From: an uncultured Lachnospiraceae bacterium
Lineage (GTDB): Bacteria; Bacillota; Clostridia; Lachnospirales; Lachnospiraceae
Assembly (NCBI GenBank): GCA_905235745.1
Contig: CAJOMN010000011.1
Span: 50,081 to 114,080 of the forward strand
Direction of reading: 5' to 3'
DNA: 64,000 nt
Part shown: positions 32,103 to 41,670 of the stretch, piece after piece
Layout: each line of letters starts with the position of its first letter
Numbering within the stretch: the first letter of the stretch is position 1
Notes under the pieces: generated by a model
What the model was told of the DNA's origin: nothing
The model's input: only the letters and a program-made list of their open reading frames with translations
Databases searched by the model: none
Position numbers and translations under genes: made by a program

Positions 32103-33062
32103 ATGGCGCTCACACAATCGCAGTACGATGAGATTATGCGCGAATACGAAAGAAGGCGGGAAAGATCACGCCTTGATGCGCAGCAGGCAAGAAGAACCGT
32201 CAGGGAGAAGATACCGGAATACCGTGAGATAGAAGAGAAGATTACGGATCTGGCATTAAAGAGCGCCGGACTTGCCTTGGACGGTGACAGGGATGCTGTT
32301 TTGCGGATGCGCTCCGAAATGAAGAGCCTTACCGACAGGCAGAAGGAACTGCTTGCCGCAAACGGTTTTTCGCAGGACTATCTTGAGGAGAAGTATGAGT
32401 GCAGTGACTGCAGGGATACCGGATATATTGACGGGACTGAAAAGTGCCACTGCCTGAAGCAGGCGATCCTCCGGTATACGTACCGCCAGTCCAACATAGA
32501 GGACGTTCTTCAAAGAGAAAATTTCGATACTCTGACATATGATTATTATACCGATGCCGAATGTGAGAGGATGAAGGAGATAATCGGACAGTGCCGGCAT
32601 TTTGCCGACAGGTTCGGACATGAATATGAGAATATCCTTCTGCAGGGCAACGTCGGAGTCGGTAAGACATTTCTGACAAACTGTATGGCCAAGGCTGTTC
32701 TTGATAAAGGTTATTCGGTCATCTACTTTACATCCATGCGGTTGTTTGATACACTTTCCCGGGGGATCTTCCGATATGATGACGATGAATCATGGGATCT
32801 TCAAAAGGATATATATTCAGCCGACCTGCTTATAATTGACGATCTGGGGACCGAGAGCGTCAATTCTTTTGTCGCTTCGAGATTATTTGATATACTTAAT
32901 GAAAGAGATCTCAGAAAAAAACCTACCATCATATCGACCAACCTGTCGTTCGAGGACATAAACGGCAGATACACGGAACGCAATTTTTCACGTATTTTCG
33001 GCAACTATAAGATTCTTCATCCGGATGTGGAGGATATCAGAATCAGAAAGAGGAGAAAATGA
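32103..33062 (+). CDS. DnaI/DnaC-type helicase loader ATPase
   Basis: 319-residue AAA+ protein that loads the replicative helicase. The N-terminal part is helical, followed by a Cys cluster CSDCRDTGYIDGTEKCHC (~99-116), probably zinc-binding as in Bacillus DnaI. Walker A is GNVGVGKTF (~181), Walker B LLIIDDLGTE (~243), and ERNFSRIFGNYKIL supplies the sensor/arginine region. Directly downstream of dnaD, overlapping the next gene by four bases. Confidence 0.92.
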   Translation: MALTQSQYDEIMREYERRRERSRLDAQQARRTVREKIPEYREIEEKITDLALKSAGLALDGDRDAVLRMRSEMKSLTDRQKELLAANGFSQDYLEEKYECSDCRDTGYIDGTEKCHCLKQAILRYTYRQSNIEDVLQRENFDTLTYDYYTDAECERMKEIIGQCRHFADRFGHEYENILLQGNVGVGKTFLTNCMAKAVLDKGYSVIYFTSMRLFDTLSRGIFRYDDDESWDLQKDIYSADLLIIDDLGTESVNSFVASRLFDILNERDLRKKPTIISTNLSFEDINGRYTERNFSRIFGNYKILHPDVEDIRIRKRRK

Positions 33063-34261
33063 AATACCAGCATGAAGAAAAACGAAATCTTGAAACAATC
33101 CCCGTCGGCTCGCTTCGTATGATACCCCTTGAGGGCTGCAGGGAACTCGGCAATAAGATCGATTCGTATCTCGTAAAATGGAGGACCGAGCGGGAGAACG
33201 AACACAAGGATTCGCTTGCGTTCTCCGGATATCAGAGAGATTCATATATCCTTGATGCGAAGATAGCCAGATTCGGCTCCGGAGAAGCAAAGGGTGTCAT
33301 CAACGAGTCTGTAAGGGGAACCGATCTGTATCTGATAGTTGATGTCAACAACTACAGTCTTACATATTCTTTGTGCGGTATACAAAACCACATGTCACCG
33401 GATGATCATTATCAGGATCTGAAGAGGATAATCGCTGCCGTTGGCGGCAAGGCGAGAAGGATAACGGTCATCATGCCTTTCCTGTATGAGAGCAGGCAGC
33501 ACAAGAGAAGCACAAGGGAATCACTGGACTGTGCACTTGCGCTTCAGGAGCTTGTCAGGATGGGCGTTGATAACATAATCACTTTTGACGCGCATGATGC
33601 ACGTGTTCAGAACGCGATACCGCTTAACGGGTTCGAAACGGTACAGCCCACATACCAGTTCATAAAAGGGCTTCTCAAGGAGGTCAAGGATCTGAATCTT
33701 GATTCGGAGCACATGATGGTAGTCAGCCCCGATGAGGGCGGCATGAGCCGTGCCATATACATGGCAAACGTTCTCGGACTTGATATGGGAATGTTCTATA
33801 AGAGAAGAGACTACACGAGAGTCGTGGAAGGACGCAATCCGATAGTCAGTCACGAGTTCCTCGGAACGAGCGTTGAGGGCAAGGATATCATAGTCGTCGA
33901 TGATATGATATCGTCGGGAGAAAGCGTCATAGAAGTTGCCAAGCAGCTCAAGAAGCGGCACGCCGGCCGGATATTCATAGCCGCCACATTCGGATTGTTC
34001 ACAAACGGTCTTGCATGCATGGATGAGGCGTATGAACAGGGACTGATAGACAAGCTGCTCACAACGAACCTGATATACCAGACGCCGGAGCTTCTCGAGC
34101 GTTCGTACTATATCAACTGTGACATGAGTAAATACATCGCGTATATCATAGATACACTGAATCATGATATTTCCATCAGCGATCTTCTCGATCCGAATGA
34201 AAGGATACAGGCTGCGATTGCGGCATACAGGGAAAATCGTGAAGATGAAGATGACGACTGA
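33059..34261 (+). CDS. Ribose-phosphate pyrophosphokinase, divergent long form
   Basis: 400 residues, longer than the usual ~315. Makes PRPP for nucleotide, His and Trp synthesis from ribose-5-phosphate and ATP. Recognisable parts are the HH-flexible-loop-like QHKRSTRESLDCALALQEL, ITFDAHDARVQNAIP, and the PRPP loop written VVDDMISSGES instead of the usual DDMIDTAGT. This places it in the divergent Firmicutes subgroup. Its start overlaps the loader gene. Activity is probable but the altered loop leaves room for a related phosphoribosyl function. Confidence 0.82.
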   Translation: MKYQHEEKRNLETIPVGSLRMIPLEGCRELGNKIDSYLVKWRTERENEHKDSLAFSGYQRDSYILDAKIARFGSGEAKGVINESVRGTDLYLIVDVNNYSLTYSLCGIQNHMSPDDHYQDLKRIIAAVGGKARRITVIMPFLYESRQHKRSTRESLDCALALQELVRMGVDNIITFDAHDARVQNAIPLNGFETVQPTYQFIKGLLKEVKDLNLDSEHMMVVSPDEGGMSRAIYMANVLGLDMGMFYKRRDYTRVVEGRNPIVSHEFLGTSVEGKDIIVVDDMISSGESVIEVAKQLKKRHAGRIFIAATFGLFTNGLACMDEAYEQGLIDKLLTTNLIYQTPELLERSYYINCDMSKYIAYIIDTLNHDISISDLLDPNERIQAAIAAYRENREDEDDD

Positions 34262-34298
34262 TAACATATAACCGGGACTTATAAAAGGGAGAATCAAA

Positions 34299-35549
34299 AT
34301 GGCAAGTGAGATCAAAGACATTAATCTGGCACCTTCAGGAGAGAAGAAGATCGAATGGGTAAAGAGGAACTGTGACCTGTTAAGAACGCTTGAAGAAGAG
34401 TTTACCGCAACAAAGCCGTTCGCGGGCAAGAAGATCGCTCTTTCGGTACATCTTGAAGCCAAGACCGCATACCTGTGCAAGGTTCTTGCGGCGGGCGGCG
34501 CCGAAATGTATGTAACAGGTTCCAATCCGCTCTCAACACAGGATGATGTTGCTGCAGCGCTTGTTAAGGCAGGACTCGAAGTGCATGCATGGCACGGAAC
34601 GACTGCGGAGGAGTATGACAGCCATATCCGCGCGGTGCTGTCTGCGGGACCTAACATCATAATCGACGACGGCGGGGATCTTGTACATATGGTACATACG
34701 CAGATGCCCGAACTGATCCCCGGGATCATCGGTGGATGCGAAGAGACGACAACGGGAATATTAAGACTCCAGGCAATGGACCGGAACAAAGAGCTGCGGT
34801 TCCCCATGGTTCTTGTCAACAATGCGCAGTGCAAGCATTTCTTCGATAACAGATACGGCACGGGACAGTCCGTATGGGACGGCATCAACCGCACGACCAA
34901 TCTTATAGTTGCCGGCAAGACCGTTGTGGTAGCCGGGTACGGATGGTGCGGCAAAGGTGTCTCCATGAGGGCAAAGGGACTCGGAGCAAAAGTCATCGTG
35001 ACCGAGATAGATCCGGTCAAGGCAATTGAGGCCGTTATGGACGGTTTTGACGTTATGCCGATGAAGGAGGCCGCAAAGTACGGAGATTTCTTCGTAACCG
35101 TTACGGGATGCGAGAAGGTAATAGATGAAGATGATTTTGCCGGGATGAAGGACGGAGCGATACTGTGCAACGCAGGTCACTTCGACTGTGAGATCAATAT
35201 GGCAAGACTTCGTGAGATCGCCGTAGAGGCGAAGGAAATGAGAAACAACATTATGGGATACAGACTTCCGACCGGACAGCTCATCAATGTTCTCGGGGAG
35301 GGAAGGCTTGTAAACCTTGCGTGCGGCGACGGACATCCTGCCGAGATAATGGATATGTCGTTTGCGATCCAGGCTCTTTCGGCAAAGTATCTTGTCGAGC
35401 ATGAGGGAACATTCGACAGGATGATCATAGATGTTCCGGAAGAGGTCGACAGGGATGTCGCAACAAGAAAGCTTGCATTCCTCGGCAAGAAGATAGATGT
35501 TCTTACGCCGGAGCAGGAAGCATACCTTAACGGTTCTTCGGCGGGCTGA
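34299..35549 (+). CDS. ahcY: Adenosylhomocysteinase
   Basis: 416 residues. Reversibly splits S-adenosylhomocysteine to adenosine and homocysteine, recycling the product of methyltransferases; binds NAD tightly. LSVHLEAKTAYLCKVLAAGG, the substrate-site residues IDDGGDLVH and EETTTGILRL, and the NAD motif VAGYGWCGKGVSMRAKGLGA (~210) are visible; the C-terminus is YLNGSSAG-like. AAAGGGAG precedes the ATG. pth follows after two bases, so they are cotranscribed. Confidence 0.95.
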   Translation: MASEIKDINLAPSGEKKIEWVKRNCDLLRTLEEEFTATKPFAGKKIALSVHLEAKTAYLCKVLAAGGAEMYVTGSNPLSTQDDVAAALVKAGLEVHAWHGTTAEEYDSHIRAVLSAGPNIIIDDGGDLVHMVHTQMPELIPGIIGGCEETTTGILRLQAMDRNKELRFPMVLVNNAQCKHFFDNRYGTGQSVWDGINRTTNLIVAGKTVVVAGYGWCGKGVSMRAKGLGAKVIVTEIDPVKAIEAVMDGFDVMPMKEAAKYGDFFVTVTGCEKVIDEDDFAGMKDGAILCNAGHFDCEINMARLREIAVEAKEMRNNIMGYRLPTGQLINVLGEGRLVNLACGDGHPAEIMDMSFAIQALSAKYLVEHEGTFDRMIIDVPEEVDRDVATRKLAFLGKKIDVLTPEQEAYLNGSSAG

Positions 35550-35551
35550 CA

Positions 35552-36142
35552 ATGTATATCATAGTCGGATTGGGAAATCCCGGCAGGGAATATGCCAAAA
35601 CGAGACATAACGCCGGATTCGAGGTTATCGGAATACTTGCGGACAGATTCGGTATCGAAACCGATTATGTGAAGCACAAGGCGATCTGCGGAAGAGGTGT
35701 CATCGAGGGAAACAAAGTGATGCTCGCGATGCCGCAGACATATATGAACCTCTCCGGGGAGAGCGTTGGCGAGCTCGTCGGATATTACAAGCCGGATATT
35801 TCATCCGAACTGATCGTCATATATGATGATATCGATCTTGATCCTGGAAGGATCCGCATCAGACCGTCGGGAAGCGCGGGCGGACATAACGGGATGAAGA
35901 ACATAATCGCCCGGCTCGGAACGAGTGATTTTATCCGTGTCCGTATAGGAGTGGGCGGTAAGCCCGGGGGATACGATCTGGCGGATTATGTACTCGGAAC
36001 ATACACACAGTCGCAGCAGGATGTCATGAACAGGACGTTCATTGATGCGGCGAATGCGGTCGTATCGATCATGAATGACGGAGTCGATGAGGCGATGACC
36101 AAATATAACAGATCAAAAAGGAATGACGATGAAAGCGTTTGA
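35552..36142 (+). CDS. pth: Peptidyl-tRNA hydrolase
   Basis: 196 residues. Hydrolyses peptidyl-tRNA dropped from ribosomes. MYIIVGLGNPGREYAKTRHN carries the catalytic His, MLAMPQTYMNLSGESV and VIYDDIDLDPGRIRIRPSGS the catalytic Asp region, and GSAGGHNGMKNIIARLG the conserved Asn. Overlaps the start of mfd by 14 bases. Confidence 0.97.
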   Translation: MYIIVGLGNPGREYAKTRHNAGFEVIGILADRFGIETDYVKHKAICGRGVIEGNKVMLAMPQTYMNLSGESVGELVGYYKPDISSELIVIYDDIDLDPGRIRIRPSGSAGGHNGMKNIIARLGTSDFIRVRIGVGGKPGGYDLADYVLGTYTQSQQDVMNRTFIDAANAVVSIMNDGVDEAMTKYNRSKRNDDESV

Positions 36143-39100
36143 TACTCCTTTTTCTTCTCTTGCGGAATATGAAACATTAAAGAAGCTTATCGGGCAGGGA
36201 AGCGGTATCGTTGCGGCAGACGGATGCGTGGATCCGCAGAAGCTTCATATGGTATACGGAATTGGCGATGATTTTGATTTCAAAATCATCGTTACTTTTA
36301 GTGAGGCAAAAGCAAGACAGATGTACGAGGATTACAAATTCTACGATCCCGATGTATATCTGTTCCCGTCCAAGGATCTGATATTCTATCAGGCCGATCT
36401 GTCGGGAAACGTTGTGACCGAACAGAGGATGGAGTGCATCAGGGCGCTGTGTGAACGCCAAAAGTGCACGATAGTAACGACTATCGATGCTTTTATGGCG
36501 CACATGGCGCCGCTGTCGTCAATAGAAGACAGCGTGATATATATTGACGAGGGCGGAACGGTAACCGAATCCGAACTTGCCGCGCAGCTGACGGATGCTG
36601 GCTATGTCCGCAATTACCAGATCGAGGGAAAGGGTCAGTTCAGTATACGCGGCGGTATCATCGATATCTATCCGCTCACAGACGATAACCCGGTCAGGAT
36701 AGAACTGTGGGGAGATACGGTCGATTCAATAAGGACATTTGACGTACTCAGCCAGCGGTCGATAGAAACGCTCGGCACGGTTGCGATATTTCCCGCTTCG
36801 GAAATGGTCATCGACCGCAAGAGGATGGTTCGCGGACTGGAGAGGATAACAGAGGAGGCGGGACAGGTACGCGAAGCATTCCGCAGTAAGTTCATGACCG
36901 AAGAGGGTGCCAATGCATACAGGATAGCGGCGGATCTGAAGGAAGAGATAGAGATCACGGGGAGGTGCGCGGTCAATACGGACAGCTTTATAGAGTACTT
37001 CTATGATGATACGCAGAGCCTGTCCGATTATATGCCGTCCCAAAAGTGCCTGTATTTCCTTGATGAGCCGGGAAGGCTGGCGGATAAGGCATCTGCCGTT
37101 GAAGCGGAATTTACCGAAAGCATGAAGATGCGCCTTGAAAAGGGATATGCACTTCCGACCCAGACAAGACTGATATACTCGAAAGAAGAGGTCTTCGCGC
37201 GGCTGGAGAGGATGTGCGGTGTTGCAATGTCAACTCTTGCCATGCCTTCGGGTATACTGAAAACGACCGGAAGCGTGAACATGATCACAAAGGCCATGAA
37301 CAGTTATAACAACAGCTTTGAGGCTCTTGTGTCCGACCTGAAGAGATTTGCGAAGAATGCTTACAGTGTCATCCTCCTGTCCGCTTCACGAACAAGAGCG
37401 CAGAGGATAGCCGAAGACCTGCGTGACGGCGGGATCAATGCTTTCTATTCGGAAAATACGGAAAGAGAAGTCGCTCCCCGGGAAGTGATGGTAACATACG
37501 GACATCTGAAGCAGGGATTTGAATATCCGCTTATCAAATATGCGGTCATTTCCGAAGCGGATGTATTTACCGAAAGGCACCGCGCCAGAAAGCGCAAGAC
37601 AAAGTATGAAGGCAGCCATATATCGAGCTTTACGGAGTTAAAGCCCGGTGACTATGTCGTGCATTCAAGCCACGGTCTCGGGATATACCGTGGCATAGAG
37701 CAGGTTAACGTCGATAATGTTACGAAGGATTATATGAAGATCTCATACCGTGACGGCGGGAACCTGTATATACCGGCAACGGCGCTCGATTCAATACAGA
37801 AATACGCATCCAGGGATTCCCACGCTCCGAAGCTTAACAGGTTAGGCGGCACGGAGTGGACGAGGACAAGATCAAAGGTTCAGGAAGCAGTGGATGTTAT
37901 CGCGCAGGATCTTGTCGAACTCTATGCGGCGCGTTCATCCCGTAAGGGGTATGTATACGGCCCCGACACGGTGTGGCAGAGGGAGTTTGAAGAACTGTTC
38001 CCGTTTGAGGAAACAGAAGACCAGGAAAGGGCGATAGAGGATACCAAACGGGATATGGAATCGGACAAGATCATGGACCGTCTGATATGCGGTGATGTCG
38101 GATACGGCAAGACAGAGATCGCCATCCGTGCCGCGTTCAAGGCTGTCCAGGAAGGAAAGCAGGTGGCGTATCTTGTCCCGACGACGGTTCTGGCACAGCA
38201 GCACTACACTACTTTTGTTCAGAGGATGAAGGATTATCCTATAAGGATAAGCCTGCTGTGCAGGTTCAGGAGCGAATCCGAGATCAGGAAAACGGTCAGG
38301 GAGCTTGCCAACGGAATGGTGGATATCGTTATAGGCACGCACAGGCTCCTGTCCAAGGATGTTGCCTTCAAGGATCTGGGACTGCTGATAATAGACGAGG
38401 AACAGCGCTTCGGAGTCTCACACAAGGAGAAGATCAAGAAGCTCAAGGAAAGTGTTGACGTTCTGACGCTTACCGCGACACCTATCCCGAGGACGCTGCA
38501 TATGAGCCTTATAGGCATAAGGGATATGAGCGTTCTGGAGGAAGCGCCGCAGGACCGTGTTCCAATACAGACGTTTGTTATGGAATACAATGAGGAACTT
38601 GTAAGGGAAGCGGTCAGCCGGGAACTGGCACGGGGCGGTCAGGTATTCTATGTGTACAACCAGATACAGTCGATCGCCGATATCACCGCCGGTCTATCCG
38701 CGCTCATTCCGGATGCGAGGATCGCGTATGCGCACGGCCGGATGAAAGAGGCGGAGCTCGAACGCATAATGTATGATTTTGTCTCGGGAGATATCGACGT
38801 ACTTGTCTCGACGACGATAATAGAGACGGGACTGGATATTCCGAATGTCAACACGATGATAATACATGACGCGGACCGGATGGGGCTGTCGCAGCTGTAT
38901 CAGCTTCGCGGAAGGGTAGGAAGGTCTAACAGGACAGCATACGCATTTCTGATGTACAGGCGGGACAAGGTTCTCCAGGAGGTTGCGGAGAAGCGGCTTC
39001 AGGCTATACGGGATTTTACCGAGCTTGGAAGCGGCTTCAAGATAGCCATGCAGGATCTTGAGATAAGAGGCGCGGGAAACATACTCGGAGAGCGCCAGTC

Positions 39101-39662
39101 CGGTCATATGAACGCTGTAGGCTACGATATGTACTGCAAACTGCTGAACGATGCGGTAAGGCGCCAAAAGGGCGAAGCGGTTACGGAAGAGGAGCCGGTC
39201 TCGGTCGATCTGGATATTGATGCGTATATCCCCGATTCGTACATTAACGGAGAAAATCAGAAGATAGACGTTTACAAGAGGATATCGTGCATTTCTTCCA
39301 AAGAGGAAATGGATGATATGCGGGACGAGCTTACCGACAGGTTCGGGCATATTCCGGCAAGCGTCGATAATCTCCTGTCGGTCGCGTATCTGCGGACAGT
39401 CGCGCAGAAGGTGTATGTGACCGACATAGCACAGAAGAATGCTGCGATAGAATTCAAAGTGAAAAGCGACGCATCATACGATCCGAACCTGATAGGATCT
39501 TTTGTCGCGGGATACAAGGGGAAGCTTAAGCTTGCGGCCGGAGCAAAGCCCTGTTTTATATACAGATTATCGACCGGAGAGATCACAGGCAGGAATACGA
39601 GTCTCGATATAAGTCTCGGTCTGTGTGAAGCGCTGAAAACTCTTGTAGTTGAGGATATTTAA
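36129..39662 (+). CDS. mfd: Transcription-repair coupling factor
   Basis: 1177 residues. Displaces RNA polymerase stalled at DNA damage and recruits UvrA. The N-terminal UvrB-like module contains QFSIRGGIIDIYPL (~170). The RNAP-interacting domain begins at GDYVVHSSHGLGIYRG (~507). Helicase motifs follow: GDVGYGKTEIAIRAAF (~655), LLIIDEEQRFGV (~752), TATPIPRTLHM, and QLRGRVGRSNRTAYAF. The TRG motif region GAGNILGERQSGHMNAVGYD and C-terminal autoinhibitory domain complete it. ATG 36129 is favoured over 36123 by spacing to AAAGGA. Confidence 0.97.
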   Translation: MKAFDTPFSSLAEYETLKKLIGQGSGIVAADGCVDPQKLHMVYGIGDDFDFKIIVTFSEAKARQMYEDYKFYDPDVYLFPSKDLIFYQADLSGNVVTEQRMECIRALCERQKCTIVTTIDAFMAHMAPLSSIEDSVIYIDEGGTVTESELAAQLTDAGYVRNYQIEGKGQFSIRGGIIDIYPLTDDNPVRIELWGDTVDSIRTFDVLSQRSIETLGTVAIFPASEMVIDRKRMVRGLERITEEAGQVREAFRSKFMTEEGANAYRIAADLKEEIEITGRCAVNTDSFIEYFYDDTQSLSDYMPSQKCLYFLDEPGRLADKASAVEAEFTESMKMRLEKGYALPTQTRLIYSKEEVFARLERMCGVAMSTLAMPSGILKTTGSVNMITKAMNSYNNSFEALVSDLKRFAKNAYSVILLSASRTRAQRIAEDLRDGGINAFYSENTEREVAPREVMVTYGHLKQGFEYPLIKYAVISEADVFTERHRARKRKTKYEGSHISSFTELKPGDYVVHSSHGLGIYRGIEQVNVDNVTKDYMKISYRDGGNLYIPATALDSIQKYASRDSHAPKLNRLGGTEWTRTRSKVQEAVDVIAQDLVELYAARSSRKGYVYGPDTVWQREFEELFPFEETEDQERAIEDTKRDMESDKIMDRLICGDVGYGKTEIAIRAAFKAVQEGKQVAYLVPTTVLAQQHYTTFVQRMKDYPIRISLLCRFRSESEIRKTVRELANGMVDIVIGTHRLLSKDVAFKDLGLLIIDEEQRFGVSHKEKIKKLKESVDVLTLTATPIPRTLHMSLIGIRDMSVLEEAPQDRVPIQTFVMEYNEELVREAVSRELARGGQVFYVYNQIQSIADITAGLSALIPDARIAYAHGRMKEAELERIMYDFVSGDIDVLVSTTIIETGLDIPNVNTMIIHDADRMGLSQLYQLRGRVGRSNRTAYAFLMYRRDKVLQEVAEKRLQAIRDFTELGSGFKIAMQDLEIRGAGNILGERQSGHMNAVGYDMYCKLLNDAVRRQKGEAVTEEEPVSVDLDIDAYIPDSYINGENQKIDVYKRISCISSKEEMDDMRDELTDRFGHIPASVDNLLSVAYLRTVAQKVYVTDIAQKNAAIEFKVKSDASYDPNLIGSFVAGYKGKLKLAAGAKPCFIYRLSTGEITGRNTSLDISLGLCEALKTLVVEDI

Positions 39663-39671
39663 TGCTATAAT
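39643..39671 (+). promoter_or_regulatory. Promoter of the aldolase gene
   Basis: TTGTAG (39643-39648), 17-base spacer, TATAAT (39666-39671). A short leader hairpin GACAGG-loop-CCTGTC follows at 39682-39698. Confidence 0.6.
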
Positions 39672-39726
39672 TCTTGATGCTGACAGGGAGAGCCTGTCGA
39701 ATAGATTACAGAAAGGATGAATTGTT

Positions 39727-40695
39727 ATGTCATTAGTTACCACAACCGAAATGTTCAAAAAGGCATATGACGGCGGTTATGCAGTAGGTGCCTTCAACGT
39801 TAACAACATGGAAATAGTCCAGGGTATCACAGAGGCAGCAGGCGAGCTCAAGAGTCCTGTTATCCTCCAGGTATCAAAGGGAGCACGTGCTTATGCCAAT
39901 CATACATATCTTGTAAAGCTGGTAGAGGCAGCCGTTGAGGAGAATCCGGAGATCCCCATAGCTCTCCACCTTGATCACGGTGATACTTTTGAACTGTGCA
40001 AATCATGTATCGACGGTGGATTTACATCAGTTATGATCGATGCTTCCTCCAAATCATTCGAGGACAACATCGCTCTTACCAAGCAGGTCGTTGAATATGC
40101 ACATGCTAACGGTGTAGTTGTAGAGGCCGAGCTCGGAACACTTGCCGGTATCGAGGATGAAGTAGTTGTTGAGTCAGGTAAGGAAAGCTACACACGTCCC
40201 GAAGAGGTTGAAGAGTTCGTGGACAAGACAGGATGTGATTCACTTGCAATCGCGATCGGTACTTCACACGGAGCATACAAGTTCACTGCTGAGCAGTGTA
40301 CGAGAAATGCCGATGGAATCCTTGTTCCCCCTCCGCTTCGTTTCGACGTTCTTGAAGAGTGTATCAAGAGACTTCCCGGATTCCCGATCGTTCTTCACGG
40401 ATCATCTTCGGTTCCCCAGGAATTCGTCAAGATGGTCAACCAGTACGGCGGTAACATGCCCGATGCGGTAGGTATCCCCGAGGAACAGCTTCGTGAGGCT
40501 GCTAAGCTTGCGGTATGTAAGATCAATATCGACTCCGATATCCGTCTTGCAATGACAGGTAACATCAGAAAGTACTTTGCAGAGCATCCGGATCACTTCG
40601 ATCCCCGTCAGTACTTAAAGCCCGCCCGTCAGGCAGTTAAGGATATGGTTGCACACAAGATCAAATACGTTCTCGGATCAGACGGCAAGGCCTGA
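39727..40695 (+). CDS. fba: Class II fructose-bisphosphate aldolase
   Basis: 322 residues. Zinc-dependent glycolytic enzyme interconverting fructose-1,6-bisphosphate and triose phosphates. GAFNVNNMEIVQGITEAAGE, HLDHGDTFE with the catalytic Asp and zinc His, EAELGTLAGIEDEV, AIGTSHGAYKF and VLHGSSSVPQEFV are all present. AGAAAGGATG precedes the ATG by a few bases. It is a single-gene unit with its own promoter and terminator; codon usage looks highly biased, as for an abundant enzyme. Confidence 0.97.
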   Translation: MSLVTTTEMFKKAYDGGYAVGAFNVNNMEIVQGITEAAGELKSPVILQVSKGARAYANHTYLVKLVEAAVEENPEIPIALHLDHGDTFELCKSCIDGGFTSVMIDASSKSFEDNIALTKQVVEYAHANGVVVEAELGTLAGIEDEVVVESGKESYTRPEEVEEFVDKTGCDSLAIAIGTSHGAYKFTAEQCTRNADGILVPPPLRFDVLEECIKRLPGFPIVLHGSSSVPQEFVKMVNQYGGNMPDAVGIPEEQLREAAKLAVCKINIDSDIRLAMTGNIRKYFAEHPDHFDPRQYLKPARQAVKDMVAHKIKYVLGSDGKA

Positions 40696-40725
40696 TCATT
40701 CGGGATCATAATCAGTAAGATATAA

Positions 40726-40752
40726 GGCTGTCGCTTATGCGACAGCCTTTTT
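40726..40752. terminator. Terminator after the aldolase gene
   Basis: GGCTGTCGC-TTAT-GCGACAGCC followed by TTTTT; also ends at the stop of the convergent glycosyltransferase gene, so it may serve both strands. Confidence 0.85.
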
Positions 40753-41567
40753 CAATCTGAGCGTCCGGCTCTTTTCCGGTTTCTTCGCGCAACATATGCA
40801 TCGATTACGGCATGGATATACGTTCTTGCGTAGAATACGATACGCTCCGGGACGGTGTAATGAAGATACTCGCCGCCCTGCCGGAATGCCCGGATCTTGG
40901 CGGAGACGATCTTCTTCTGGCTGACATCGCTCAGGCCGCCGCTCTTCTGACGGTATGCCGTACCGTATCCTCCGGAGAAATAGAAGGGACACCGGGACAG
41001 CAGCTTAAGGGACAGATCCCAGTCTTCATACAGCTTCATGTCGTGAACGAATCCCCCGACAGCTTTATATGCTTCGATAGGAAAGCATATATCCCTTGCA
41101 ACGTATACCCCTATTGTCTGTGTGACTGTCCTGAAGCGGAAGTTATGCTGCAGATCGCGAAGCGTAATGTCGCAATATGTGTTGCCGTCCTCGTCGACCG
41201 GAACGGTCTGTGAAAAAGCGCATGCCGGTACGGGTGAATCGTTTATCCTGGCCATTTCGCGCGAGAGCTTACCGCTGTCATAGTAGTAATCATCCGCATC
41301 AAGTGTTGTGGCGTATTCGGATGTACATGAGCGGATGGCGGTATCTCTCGCAACGGAAACGCCACGGTTGGTATCCGGCAGTATCAGTCTGATGACCGGA
41401 TATCTGGCGGCATATTCCGCAAGTATCGTGCGTGAATCGTCAGTGGAACAGTCATCATATATGACGATCCCGCTCAGCGGATAATCCTGTGCGAGGACAC
41501 TGTCTATGCAGCGGGAGAGATATTTGGAATTGTTGTAGTTGGGTATTACAACGGATAATGTTTTCAT
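40752..41567 (-). CDS. GT2-family glycosyltransferase
   Basis: 271 residues with a GT-A fold. SVVIPNYNNSKYLSRCIDSV starts the nucleotide-sugar domain, YDDCSTDDSR is the first acidic motif and LDADDYYY the DxD metal site. It probably adds a sugar to a cell-surface polysaccharide or lipid-linked oligosaccharide; donor and acceptor cannot be inferred. It is convergent with the aldolase and divergent from the glycan operon that begins at 41671. Confidence 0.9.
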   Translation of the reverse strand: MKTLSVVIPNYNNSKYLSRCIDSVLAQDYPLSGIVIYDDCSTDDSRTILAEYAARYPVIRLILPDTNRGVSVARDTAIRSCTSEYATTLDADDYYYDSGKLSREMARINDSPVPACAFSQTVPVDEDGNTYCDITLRDLQHNFRFRTVTQTIGVYVARDICFPIEAYKAVGGFVHDMKLYEDWDLSLKLLSRCPFYFSGGYGTAYRQKSGGLSDVSQKKIVSAKIRAFRQGGEYLHYTVPERIVFYARTYIHAVIDAYVARRNRKRAGRSD

Positions 41568-41605
41568 GCCATAATTCTATCAGAGCCGGATGATGCCTGC
41601 AACGT

Positions 41606-41634
41606 TTGATAAGAGAGTCGGATTATAGTATAAT
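41606..41634 (+). promoter_or_regulatory. Promoter of the surface-glycan operon
   Basis: TTGATA (41606-41611), 17-base spacer, TATAAT (41629-41634), 37 bases before the ABC transporter start. Confidence 0.65.
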
Positions 41635-41670
41635 TTGTACGCTGTTTGAGTGTGTTTGGGATAACCGTAA

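Noticed and set aside
34262..34298. SAH riboswitch before ahcY
   Set aside because: The gap to the preceding gene is only 37 bases, too short for the aptamer.
33521..35170. 549-codon minus-strand frame
   Set aside because: Antisense to prs and ahcY, whose motifs are unambiguous; the peptide is low-complexity and has no ribosome site.
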